Shown in pieces: positions 25,713 to 33,091 of a stretch of 64,000 nt of DNA; within the stretch, counting starts at the first letter, position 1, and the number at the start of each line of letters is the position of its first letter. The stretch covers positions 186,001 to 250,000 of the forward strand of contig NZ_BMKK01000009.1 in NCBI RefSeq assembly GCF_014644295.1. Reading direction: 5' to 3'. Source of the DNA: Emticicia aquatilis. GTDB taxonomy: Bacteria; Bacteroidota; Bacteroidia; Cytophagales; Spirosomataceae. The notes beneath the pieces were generated by a model, which saw only the letters and a list, made by a program, of their open reading frames with translations, had not been told where the DNA came from and ran no database searches. A program made the translations under genes and the position numbers.

Positions 25713-26210
25713 TTATTCTTTAGTTTCGACTGGTTCTTTCTTCACAACCTTTGCTGGAGCAACAGGTTTTGGTTTAGTAGGAGTCTTCGCTGGAGCTGCC
25801 TTTTTCGTAACTGTCGGCTTTGGTGCAACCGCTGGTTTTGGAGCTACGGGTTGAGCCACTACCGCTACTTCTTTCTCTGCTTTTTTAGCCTTCTTTTCAG
25901 CTTTTTTACTTGCCTTTTTGTCGGCTTTCTTTTCAGCTTTTTTTTCGAGTTTTTTGGCAGTTTTTTTAGCTTCTTTTTCAGCTTCTTTCTCGGCCTTTTT
26001 CAATGCTTTTTTTATTTCTTCCTCAGCTTTCTTTGCTGCTTTTTTCTCTTTCTTTTCAGCATCTTTCTTAATCTCAGCAACTTCTTTTGCTAATTTTTCG
26101 GCCGATTTTTCAATAGCTTTCCTAATTTTTTTGTTAGTAGATTCGCCACTAACTACTGCTGCTAAGGCAGTTGCAATTTCGGTAGCTTGTTGTTTGATTT
26201 CGGATTTCAT
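25713..26210 (-). CDS. Lys/Ala-rich histone H1-like protein
   Basis: This 165-residue protein is dominated by Lys, Ala and Glu. Residues 1-40 are a mixed helix, 45-110 are a long KKAEK/KKAEKEA-type repetitive helix, and 115-165 are a Pro/Ala/Lys tail (APKPTVTKKAAPAKTPTKPKP) like those of histone H1-like and AlgP-type bacterial proteins. It probably binds DNA or another polyanion. The alternating E and K also permit a single-alpha-helix spacer role. It lies 3 bp upstream of the secreted lamin-tail gene, an odd pairing for a nucleoid protein. Confidence 0.8.
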   Translation of the reverse strand: MKSEIKQQATEIATALAAVVSGESTNKKIRKAIEKSAEKLAKEVAEIKKDAEKKEKKAAKKAEEEIKKALKKAEKEAEKEAKKTAKKLEKKAEKKADKKASKKAEKKAKKAEKEVAVVAQPVAPKPAVAPKPTVTKKAAPAKTPTKPKPVAPAKVVKKEPVETKE

Positions 26211-26399
26211 TTTTTTGTATGTTTAATATTAACTTTTCGTTAAATTAATGTTATATAATTATAACGCAAAGACACTAAACATTGCACAAAAAAACAAAAA
26301 AATCGTGTTAAGTTTTTCAAAAGTTCGTAAAACTTAATATTACTGCAGAATGTTTGAGAATAATTATACATTTGAATTTACAAAAGAAAGTCTAAAAAT

Positions 26400-27041
26400 A
26401 TGAATTTTATCACTGAAGATATTATCAAATTACTTATTTCGGCAGGCACTGGGGCGATTATCGGGCTTGAGCGAGAATATCACAGCAAATCGGCTGGTTT
26501 ACGTACCATGATTCTGATTTGCTTGGGTTCGACACTCTTCACAATTATTTCAATGAAACTCGGCTCTGACCCTGCCCGTATTGCGGCAAATATCGTAACT
26601 GGAATTGGCTTTGTGGGCGGAGGAATCATATTCAGAGATAACTCAAACGGACGTATTACTGGCATCACTACGGCAGCAGCAGCTTGGGTAACGGCGGCAT
26701 TGGGTATGTGTGTAGGCTTTGGCGATGGTCTTTACGAAACAGGCTTTGTGGCCATGATTTTTGTGGTTTTTGCATTATACTCGCTCGTTCCGATTCAGCA
26801 GATTATTAAACGCAAAAACACTATTCGTACCTATAGAATTGTATGTAAATTCAGAAACAAATCTTTGAAACACTACGAAGAAAAATTCGAGCAATTTGGC
26901 CTCGATGCCGAACGTGGCACACAGAGCAAAACTCAAGAAGCAATCAGCGGTATTTGGATTGTAAAAGGCCCAGAAAAAAACCACGAAAAAGCAATCAAAA
27001 ATCTAATGAATGACCCCGAAATTATAGAATTTGATTTCTGA
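26400..27041 (+). CDS. MgtC/SapB-family membrane protein
   Basis: The 213-residue protein has four to five membrane segments in residues 1-130 with the family signature GAIIGLEREYHSKSAGLRTM, IGFVGGGIIFRDN and GITTAAAAWVTAALGM. A C-terminal cytoplasmic ACT-like domain covers about 140-213. MgtC proteins help growth at low Mg2+ and, in pathogens, modulate the F-ATPase. Divergent from the Lys-rich gene across a 189-bp AT-rich gap in which I see no other feature. Confidence 0.94.
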   Translation: MNFITEDIIKLLISAGTGAIIGLEREYHSKSAGLRTMILICLGSTLFTIISMKLGSDPARIAANIVTGIGFVGGGIIFRDNSNGRITGITTAAAAWVTAALGMCVGFGDGLYETGFVAMIFVVFALYSLVPIQQIIKRKNTIRTYRIVCKFRNKSLKHYEEKFEQFGLDAERGTQSKTQEAISGIWIVKGPEKNHEKAIKNLMNDPEIIEFDF

Positions 27042-27100
27042 TTCCAACCATTTCAAAACTTTTGGAATCACTATAGCATAAACAGAGGATATTTAATACG

Positions 27101-27490
27101 ATGAAAATGCTATTAATCATCATGCTATCAATCTTAGTGAATACTTGCACTAACGAAGCCGAAGATAATACTGCTCCGCTTATGGAAGCCAATGCCATTA
27201 TTTTCAATAATAATTTGCCAGTTGATGGATGTGCCGAGCATATATCTTTAATAGATGCAAAGGGAGATAGAATAAAAGATGTCTTACCAACCGAAGCAAG
27301 TAGTGCCATGTTTAAAAGTTTGCTGAACGCTGAAATTGCTAAACTTCCAGAAAACACCTACACAGGAAACCTCAGTTTCCCAGTAATTTTGAAATACAAA
27401 ACTACTCAAGAAAAAGGAGAATTGATATGTGGTTGGGGAAGTAAATCGACAGTTGAAAAAATTGAAATTGTAAACATTACAAAAAAATGA
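27101..27490 (+). CDS. Small putative lipoprotein A
   Basis: The 129-residue protein begins MKMLLIIMLSILVNTC, a short signal peptide with Cys16 in a lipobox-like context. The mature part has two further Cys (CAEH near 47 and ICGWG near 108) that could form a disulfide, and several predicted strands. I do not recognise a family. Its stop overlaps the start of the next lipoprotein gene by 4 bp (ATGA), so the two are co-translated and may work together. Confidence 0.75.
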   Translation: MKMLLIIMLSILVNTCTNEAEDNTAPLMEANAIIFNNNLPVDGCAEHISLIDAKGDRIKDVLPTEASSAMFKSLLNAEIAKLPENTYTGNLSFPVILKYKTTQEKGELICGWGSKSTVEKIEIVNITKK

Positions 27491-27921
27491 AAACAGCTTT
27501 TTTTATTATCTTTACGTTATTTCTGATGGCTTGCCAAGTTGGGAATGAGAGTATAATCGAACCATCATTGACTAAAATAAGTGGCCAATGGCAACTTACT
27601 AAAACGAGTATTGGTTATCCAGCACCCAATAGTCCAACCGAGATAAAAGCCACCAATACAGAAATTATCAGTTTTGATTCTAATAATAAAACGTTTACTC
27701 GAACCGTAAATGGGAAAGTTACGGAAACGACCGATTTTGATGTGCAAAAGGTAAGCTATAATGGTTCGGAGCCGAGAGAAGCAGTTGTATTTACTAAAAC
27801 ACAATATTATGCTTTCCTTACTTTTGATGATGCCAATTCGTCAATTATTCTCTACGAAAAAGCACCAATTGGAGCTATTTTAGCCGATGGCAATAGTTAT
27901 CATTATCAGAAAGTGAAGTAA
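27487..27921 (+). CDS. Small lipocalin-like lipoprotein B
   Basis: The 144-residue protein starts MKTAFFIIFTLFLMAC with the lipidated Cys at residue 16. The pattern SGQWQLTKTSIGYPAPN at about 31-47, followed by alternating strands (EIISFDSNNKTFTRTVNG, then YAFLTFDDANSSIILYEK), resembles the lipocalin-like META/DUF-type small barrel proteins frequent in Cytophagales. The ligand is unknown. It is translationally coupled to the upstream lipoprotein gene. Confidence 0.78.
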   Translation: MKTAFFIIFTLFLMACQVGNESIIEPSLTKISGQWQLTKTSIGYPAPNSPTEIKATNTEIISFDSNNKTFTRTVNGKVTETTDFDVQKVSYNGSEPREAVVFTKTQYYAFLTFDDANSSIILYEKAPIGAILADGNSYHYQKVK

Positions 27922-27985
27922 AATTTTATATTTTGCGGCTTATTTAATAAATTGCAGGCAGAATTAAAAAACTAATAAATATATC

Positions 27986-28168
27986 ATGGCAAATCATTCA
28001 AGTTCTCAACCCCTTCCAGACTGGCTCATGTTGATTATCTTTTTAGTAATCATGGCAGTATTATTTTTCTTGGGCGATACTTTCACATTCATAATAGGTC
28101 TATTCGTTATGATTGGTATTTTTGCGGGTGGCTATAACAATAACCCTGCAAATCACGAACATCACTAA
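27986..28168 (+). CDS. Small two-segment membrane protein
   Basis: This 60-residue protein has two hydrophobic segments (about 13-29 and 32-48) and a His-rich end (ANHEHH). It has a proper ATG start and lies on the same strand as the two lipoproteins, 64 bp downstream. No family is recognised; it resembles the many small hypothetical membrane proteins of the phylum. Confidence 0.55.
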   Translation: MANHSSSQPLPDWLMLIIFLVIMAVLFFLGDTFTFIIGLFVMIGIFAGGYNNNPANHEHH

Positions 28169-28178
28169 GATTAAATAA

Positions 28179-28202
28179 TAGTCCACGGTCAATTGCAGGC
28201 GG
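28179..28202. repeat. Weak heptad repeat tract
   Basis: TAGTCCA, CGGTCAA, TTGCAGG and a trailing CGG follow 7-bp spacing from 28179. The first two match the AGTC-containing consensus; the rest is decayed. Confidence 0.4.
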
Positions 28203-28285
28203 AGTACCACTTAGTAGGCCTCAGTAATTACTCACTTGATGCCTTGGAGTAAAGCTATTAATTTCTTCAATAAGAACTGATATTC

Positions 28286-28317
28286 AAAAGCACATTCCGA
28301 AACGAGTGTGCTTTTTT
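28286..28317. terminator. Bidirectional terminator
   Basis: AAAAGCACA (28286-28294) pairs with TGTGCTTTT (28307-28315) with T runs on both strands. It separates the plus-strand lipoprotein group from the convergent PspC gene. Confidence 0.85.
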
Positions 28318-28516
28318 ATTGTACTTGGTCTTCTTTTGGCATGATAAACAGCATAATGAAATAAATCAGAATTGGTGTACCAAAACCAAAAATCGTCAGA
28401 ATCGCCCACAGAATTCTGACCAAAGCCGCATCGACGTCTACGTATTTGGCTACGCCACCACAAACTCCGAAAAACATTTTTTCGTTACCTACGGTTCTAC
28501 TAAGTTTTTTTGCCAT
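28316..28516 (-). CDS. PspC-domain membrane protein
   Basis: The 66-residue protein is a bare PspC domain: KLSRTVGNEKMFFGVCGGVAKYVDVDAALVRI, then one hydrophobic helix (LWAILTIFGFGTPILIYFIMLFIM) and a short tail. PspC domains in Bacteroidota are thought to respond to envelope stress. The gene has no PspA/B partners here. It is separated from the upstream Fe-S carrier gene by a terminator, so it probably has its own promoter in the 28517-28542 gap or is expressed by read-through. Confidence 0.93.
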   Translation of the reverse strand: MAKKLSRTVGNEKMFFGVCGGVAKYVDVDAALVRILWAILTIFGFGTPILIYFIMLFIMPKEDQVQ

Positions 28517-28542
28517 TTTCAGATTGTTTATGTATCAAAAAT

Positions 28543-28574
28543 AAAAACCATCTGCTTCGCAACAGATGGTTTTT
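28543..28574 (-). terminator. Terminator of the A-type Fe-S carrier gene
   Basis: A perfect 12-bp stem (AAAAACCATCTG / CAGATGGTTTTT) with an 8-nt loop and a U-rich end on the minus strand lies 37 bp after the Fe-S carrier stop. Confidence 0.88.
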
Positions 28575-28610
28575 GTATAAATATCGTTAAAAACTTTTCA
28601 AGCGGTCATT

Positions 28611-28937
28611 TTACACCGAGAAGCTTTCGCCACAACCACAAGTGCGGGTTGCATTTGGATTTTTGAACTGAAAACCTTTTCCGTTAAGACCATCTGAAAA
28701 ATCAAGTTCTGTACCGATTAGATACAAAAGGCTCTTTTTATCAACAAAAACTTTGATACCGTTATCTTCAAAAACATGGTCGGTTGGGCGTTGTTCACCA
28801 TCAAATTGCAAATCATACATCAAACCCGAACAACCTCCACCTTCAACAGCCACTCTGATACCGTGATTTTCGGTGATTCCTTCTTTGGCTTTTAGCTCTA
28901 TGATTTTATTTTTTGCTATTTCTGTTACTGTTACCAT
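28611..28937 (-). CDS. A-type iron-sulfur cluster carrier (IscA/ErpA/HesB)
   Basis: The 108-residue protein carries the three invariant cysteines: Cys36 in GGGCSGL, and Cys100 and Cys102 in TCGCGESF. It accepts and hands on [2Fe-2S]/[4Fe-4S] clusters to target apoproteins in the cytoplasm. Full length matches the family. No suf or isc genes are adjacent in the window. Whether it is orthologous to IscA, SufA or ErpA cannot be decided from sequence alone. Confidence 0.95.
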   Translation of the reverse strand: MVTVTEIAKNKIIELKAKEGITENHGIRVAVEGGGCSGLMYDLQFDGEQRPTDHVFEDNGIKVFVDKKSLLYLIGTELDFSDGLNGKGFQFKNPNATRTCGCGESFSV

Positions 28938-29025
28938 AATTTTAATCTATGAATGAGTGATTTGGCTTGAAGACCACTATATTTGCTTTGCAATTAATAA
29001 ACGAAAACCAAGCTTCAAAAGTTTC

Positions 29026-29643
29026 ATGGCGATTTCATTACCTAACCGAAAAATCTTAGATGAGATGTTTCCGCAAAAAGGATTTCGTGAAAACCTAAAA
29101 AACTATGAAGTCAATCGGGATAGTTTTCAAACTGGCGATTTGATTTTCTTCTCGGGTAATCATTGGCTTTCAAACCTCATCAGGATTCGCTCAAAAGGTG
29201 CATGGAGCCACGTAGGGGTTGTCGTGAAAATCGAAGAAATTAACCGTTTGTTTTTGGTAGAAAGTATATTGGAGGTTGGCGTAAGAATGATTCCGCTCTC
29301 GTTTCTGGTAAAAAATTATGATGGCCACTACCATCATTACAATGGGCGAATCGCTTGGGCAAGATATGAGCATTTATCAACCGAACAAGCACTTGTTATC
29401 AAAGAATTTGCACTCGATAATCTTTCAAAGCAATACGATAAAAAAGAATATTATCGAATCTTATGGCGAACCATTGTTGGAAAAGAAAAGGTTTTTCATG
29501 ATGATAAATACACTTGCTCTGAATACGTAAGAGAAGCCTTCAAACACGCAGGTATCTATTTGAAGTACGAAAGAGGTGATTTTATTTCGCCCTCAGCAAT
29601 TTGGAGTAATCAAGAAATTATACTCAAAGACATGATTATTTAG
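29026..29643 (+). CDS. YiiX/YebB-like permuted papain-fold hydrolase
   Basis: The protein is 205 residues from the ATG at 29026 (an upstream GTG at 28957 is less likely). It shows the permuted NlpC/P60-like order: TGDLIFFSG near 31-39, catalytic His in GAWSHVGVVV near 58, and catalytic Cys in YTCSEYVREAF near 165. Such enzymes cleave peptide, lipid or amide bonds; the YiiX branch is sometimes linked to lipid or peptidoglycan substrates. No signal peptide is visible. It precedes the mlaEFD operon by about 100 bp on the same strand, so a lipid-related job is possible. Confidence 0.82.
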   Translation: MAISLPNRKILDEMFPQKGFRENLKNYEVNRDSFQTGDLIFFSGNHWLSNLIRIRSKGAWSHVGVVVKIEEINRLFLVESILEVGVRMIPLSFLVKNYDGHYHHYNGRIAWARYEHLSTEQALVIKEFALDNLSKQYDKKEYYRILWRTIVGKEKVFHDDKYTCSEYVREAFKHAGIYLKYERGDFISPSAIWSNQEIILKDMII

Positions 29644-29742
29644 GATTTTTTATCGCTTCTTTCTTGGTTTATGTATATTCTTCGAGGGCTGGCACGTTTT
29701 TTTAGTATTATTTTATAAAGTTTTACAGTCCACAACCCCATC

Positions 29743-30522
29743 ATGAGTTCACGGCAAAATTTAATTTCTCCCAAAATCGACAACTGGCTGATTGGCTTCA
29801 AAGATGGAGCCGATTTCATTGCGATGTTTTTCAAAGAAGCCTTTAGTCGAGATTTTGAATTTAAAGAATTCATCAATCAGTGTTATCGCATCGGCAATAG
29901 TTCGTTAGTTCTTATTTCGCTGACGGGATTCGTCACAGGCTTCGTTTTCACCAAACAATCTCGCCCTTCGCTCGAAACTTTCGGGGCTACTTCATGGCTT
30001 CCTTCACTCGTTACGATTGCAGTCATTCGTGCTTTAGCTCCATTAGTTACATCATTGATTTGTGCAGGAAAAGTTGGGTCGAGTATCGGTGCAGAATTAG
30101 GCTCAATGAAAGTGACCGAGCAAATTGATGCCATGGAAGTTTCGGCCGTAAATCCAGTCAGATTTTTGGTCGTGACGAGAGTTTTAGCATCAACCGTTAC
30201 GATTCCCCTACTCTCTTTCTATTGTGCCTTAATGGCATTGGCAGGTGTTTTTCTGAACGTTACGACCAACGAAGAAACTAATTTTTCGGCATTTGTTGAG
30301 CAAGCCTTCAATAATATCATTTTTCTCGACCTCTGGACGGCCATCATCAAAGCTGTTGCTTATGGCTTTACGATTGGTATAGTTGGGTGTTATAAAGGCT
30401 ACAATGCCAGCAATGGCACTTTAGGTGTCGGAAAAGCCGCTAATGCTTCGGTCGTTATGTCGATGTTTTTGATTTTCATCGAAGAAGTTTTCATCGTTCA
30501 AGTAACCAATTGGTTTAGATAG
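29743..30522 (+). CDS. mlaE: MlaE-type ABC transporter permease (lipid transport)
   Basis: The 259-residue permease has about five membrane segments and the MlaE signature: LTGFVTGFVFTKQ, then GKVGSSIGAELGSMKVTEQIDAMEV (coupling region) and FLVVTRVLASTVTIPLL. With MlaF (ATPase) and MlaD (MCE protein) encoded just downstream it forms the inner-membrane complex that moves phospholipids between the inner membrane and the cell envelope. MlaB and MlaC are not found here, as is common in Bacteroidota. Confidence 0.95.
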   Translation: MSSRQNLISPKIDNWLIGFKDGADFIAMFFKEAFSRDFEFKEFINQCYRIGNSSLVLISLTGFVTGFVFTKQSRPSLETFGATSWLPSLVTIAVIRALAPLVTSLICAGKVGSSIGAELGSMKVTEQIDAMEVSAVNPVRFLVVTRVLASTVTIPLLSFYCALMALAGVFLNVTTNEETNFSAFVEQAFNNIIFLDLWTAIIKAVAYGFTIGIVGCYKGYNASNGTLGVGKAANASVVMSMFLIFIEEVFIVQVTNWFR

Positions 30523-30525
30523 TTA

Positions 30526-30557
30526 GGCGATGGCCCACAGTCGGCAGGCAATAGCAG
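30526..30557. repeat. Weak heptad repeat in mlaE-mlaF gap
   Basis: CGATGGC, CCACAGT, CGGCAGG and CAATAGC read as four 7-bp units between mlaE and mlaF. Only CCACAGT and CAATAGC resemble the family core, so this is a decayed member. Confidence 0.35.
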
Positions 30558-30629
30558 AAAAAAAGCAATTTTGGTTTCGTAATGCTTAATAACCATTATA
30601 CCAATAACCAATACACCAGTAAAACACTC

Positions 30630-31376
30630 ATGAATAAAGTTATCGAAATAGAGCATTTATATAAATCATTTGGAGATAGAGATATTTTGGTCGATGCCAA
30701 TATTGATGTTTATCAGGGCGAAAATTTGGTAGTTTTGGGGAGGTCTGGCACAGGAAAATCGGTTTTGATAAAAATCATTGCGGGTTTGCTCATGGCCGAT
30801 AAAGGAAACGTAAAAGTTCTGAACCAAAGTCTGATAAATATTAGCAAAAAAGAACTCAATGCTCTCCGATTAAAAATTGGTTTTTCGTTTCAGAATAGTG
30901 CTTTGTATGATAGCATGACCGTACAAGAAAACTTAGAGTTTCCGTTGGTCAGAAATATCAAAAACATGAGCCGAAAAGAGATTGACAAAGCTGTGCATGA
31001 TGTACTCGAATCGGTGGGTTTGCTGCAAGCTATTCACCAAATGCCGTCGGAGCTTTCGGGTGGTCAGAAAAAACGCATCGGTATTGCTCGCACGCTAATT
31101 ATGAACCCAGAAATTATGCTTTATGATGAGCCAACGGCTGGCCTCGACCCTATTACTTGTATCGAAATCAACGAGCTAATCAATGAAGTAAAAGAAAAAT
31201 ATCATACGAGTTCAATCATCATTACTCACGACCTCACCTGTGCCAAAGAAGTTGGCGACCGAGTAGCGGTTTTGTTTGATGGCAGTTTCAAATTTCAAGG
31301 TACTTTCGAGGAGGTTTTTAAAGATAAAGACCCTCGAATCAAGAGTTTTTATGATTATAATTTTATCGAAAATTAA
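30630..31376 (+). CDS. mlaF: MlaF-type ABC transporter ATPase
   Basis: The protein is 248 residues from the ATG at 30630, chosen because it begins the usual VIEIEHLYKSFGD strand; an upstream in-frame ATG at 30582 would add 16 unlike residues. Walker A is GRSGTGKS (37-44), the Q loop is FSFQNSALYDSMTV, the signature is LSGGQKKR, and Walker B is IMLYDEPTAGLD with the H loop IITHD. The signature and QNSALYDSMTVQENL segment are characteristic of MlaF/Mkl ATPases. It powers the MlaE permease. Confidence 0.95.
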   Translation: MNKVIEIEHLYKSFGDRDILVDANIDVYQGENLVVLGRSGTGKSVLIKIIAGLLMADKGNVKVLNQSLINISKKELNALRLKIGFSFQNSALYDSMTVQENLEFPLVRNIKNMSRKEIDKAVHDVLESVGLLQAIHQMPSELSGGQKKRIGIARTLIMNPEIMLYDEPTAGLDPITCIEINELINEVKEKYHTSSIIITHDLTCAKEVGDRVAVLFDGSFKFQGTFEEVFKDKDPRIKSFYDYNFIEN

Positions 31377-31387
31377 AAAGAAAATAT

Positions 31388-32407
31388 ATGTCTAACCCAC
31401 AATCTTCACAAAGAATTTCAGCAAAAGTAGGACTTTTTATATTGATTGGCATCCTTATTTTGGCGGCGGGAATCCTAACTCTCGGCACCATGCGGAAAAG
31501 TTTTATTTCCAGAATTGATGCTTCTGCCACCTTTCAGAGCGTAAACGGACTCACAAAAGGCAATAATGTGTGGTTTGCGGGTGTGAAGGTCGGAACTGTC
31601 CGACAAATCACTTTCACACCTGATTCGAAAGTGCAAGTTGAGTTTAGTATTGAGGCCGAATCTCAGAAGTTTATCAAGCAAGATGCCATGGTAAGAGTAA
31701 GCTCCGACGGGCTCATCGGAAACCCAATTATCTTGATTTCGGGCGGCTCTCCGACAGCACCAATGATTGAAACTGGCCATAAGTTTAGAATAGAAAAAGA
31801 AGAATCGACGCAAGAAATGATGAAGACCTTGCAGGCAAATAATAAAAATATTCTGTCGATTACCGAAGATTTGAAAAGTTTAGTAGCTGATATTCGTGCT
31901 GGGCAGGGTTCGATTGGTAAATTGATGAAAGACGAAACCATGTACGCCAATCTGACAAAATCTTTAGCAACGGTTGAAGCTGCCACTCGTGATTTGAAAC
32001 AAGGAGCATCGGGTTTGGCTACACTCACCAATAAATTGAATGCCGAGGGAAATTTTGTTAATTCGATTGCAACCGATAAGGAGATTTACCCATCCATAAA
32101 AAATACAATATCGACCCTACAAACTACTGCCGACAATCTCAAACAAACATCGTTGGCAGCTAAACAGATGGCCGATAATTTGGAACAAACATCAAAGACT
32201 ATCAATAAAATGACGAGCAACACGACATCGCCCGTTGGAGTTTTATTGCACGATGAAAAAACTGCCAAAGACATCAAAGAAACTATCAGTAATTTAGAAA
32301 GCAGCAGTGCCAAGCTCGACCAAAACATGGAGGCGTTGAAGCACAATATCTTTTTCAGAAGATATTTCAAGAAACAAGCAAAAGAGCAGGAAACGAAGAA
32401 GGAGTAA
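31388..32407 (+). CDS. mlaD: MCE-domain protein (MlaD-type)
   Basis: The 339-residue protein has one N-terminal transmembrane helix (about 13-30) and an MCE domain at about 38-120 (ASATFQSVNGLTKGNNVWFAG, VGTVRQITF, VRVSSDGLIGNPIILISGG). A long helical C-terminus follows (150-339), rich in LAT, NLKQT and MADNLEQTSKT heptads, that can form a coiled-coil needle or tube. It is 11 bp after mlaF, so the three genes are one operon. It hands lipids between the MlaE/F complex and the outer envelope. Confidence 0.95.
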   Translation: MSNPQSSQRISAKVGLFILIGILILAAGILTLGTMRKSFISRIDASATFQSVNGLTKGNNVWFAGVKVGTVRQITFTPDSKVQVEFSIEAESQKFIKQDAMVRVSSDGLIGNPIILISGGSPTAPMIETGHKFRIEKEESTQEMMKTLQANNKNILSITEDLKSLVADIRAGQGSIGKLMKDETMYANLTKSLATVEAATRDLKQGASGLATLTNKLNAEGNFVNSIATDKEIYPSIKNTISTLQTTADNLKQTSLAAKQMADNLEQTSKTINKMTSNTTSPVGVLLHDEKTAKDIKETISNLESSSAKLDQNMEALKHNIFFRRYFKKQAKEQETKKE

Positions 32408-32415
32408 TAAGCTAA

Positions 32416-32457
32416 AGACCTCATCCCAAACCCTTCTACTCGAAAGAGAAGGACTTT
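32416..32457. repeat. Decayed CCCAACCCCT/AGGGG-type intergenic repeat
   Basis: The stretch CTCATCCCAAACCCTTCT followed by AGAAGGACTTT has a CCTTCT/AGAAGG hairpin (32432-32452). It resembles in layout the CCCCCAACCCC(TAAA)GGGGAG element at 59421 and is probably the same kind of dispersed repeat in a mutated state. Confidence 0.45.
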
Positions 32458-32489
32458 AAAATTAGTGGCAATTTGCGTTCTTATAAACA

Positions 32490-32517
32490 AAAAGCCCCAC
32501 CGAAAGGTAGGGCTTTT
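32490..32517. terminator. Terminator between mlaD and the coiled-coil gene
   Basis: AAAAGCCCCACC pairs with GGTAGGGCTTTT around a GAAA tetraloop with one mismatch (32490-32517), and T runs occur on both sides. It can end both convergent transcripts. Confidence 0.85.
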
Positions 32518-32529
32518 GTGCTTGGGTTG

Positions 32530-32913
32530 TTATAGATTTTCTGCTACAAACTGTGTAAAATCCTCTTTGAGCGATGCAAAAATTGGTTCAAAAACCTGCA
32601 CTTTATCTCGCAACTCGACATCATCTTCCAACTTTCGGTGGGTATATGCCACAGGATTTTCTTTAATGTTAGCTATTATTTGGTCTTCTGCTATGTTTAT
32701 GGAGTGTTTGAGGTGGTCTATTTCATTTTTTTGAATCACAAAGCGATTCTGAAATTGTTCAACTTTAATTTTGATGTCAGTATCAGTATTTTTGGCACTT
32801 ACCTCCGACAAACGATTGGTCATAATCTTCAATTCATCTTCATAAAATGTCAATTTTTTGTCCCATTCTTGGTGGTCTTGATGTAAGTCGGTGATATACT
32901 TTTGATTATCCAT
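32530..32913 (-). CDS. Coiled-coil hypothetical protein
   Basis: The protein is 127 residues from the ATG at 32913. It is charged, free of Cys, and predicted almost wholly helical, with a coiled-coil stretch about 25-85 (TFYEDELKIMTNRLSEVSA, IKVEQFQNRFVIQKNEIDHL). No signal peptide or membrane segment is present. I do not recognise the family. It stands alone between two terminators. Confidence 0.7.
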   Translation of the reverse strand: MDNQKYITDLHQDHQEWDKKLTFYEDELKIMTNRLSEVSAKNTDTDIKIKVEQFQNRFVIQKNEIDHLKHSINIAEDQIIANIKENPVAYTHRKLEDDVELRDKVQVFEPIFASLKEDFTQFVAENL

Positions 32914-33038
32914 AGTTGAATTATTGTATTTTTGTTTCCTCAAAAGTCAGCGTTTTCCTTGACTTCAACTATGATAATTATCAGCCCTCATCTTGCTTAA
33001 AATCAGTAGCCGAAAGTATCATTTACCTTTTAAAAGAA

Positions 33039-33070
33039 AAGAGACAACTCACCAAAGCAAGTTGTCTCTT
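33039..33070 (-). terminator. Terminator of aspS
   Basis: A perfect 11-bp stem (AAGAGACAACT / AGTTGTCTCTT) with a 10-nt loop is followed on the minus strand by TTCTTTT, 22 bp after the aspS stop. Confidence 0.9.
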
Positions 33071-33091
33071 CCAGAATAAATATGATTGGTG

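Noticed and set aside
25851-26226. Phe/Ser-rich open frames opposite the Lys-rich gene
   Set aside because: They are the complement of the Lys/Ala/Glu codon repeats and show only Phe/Leu/Ser low complexity.
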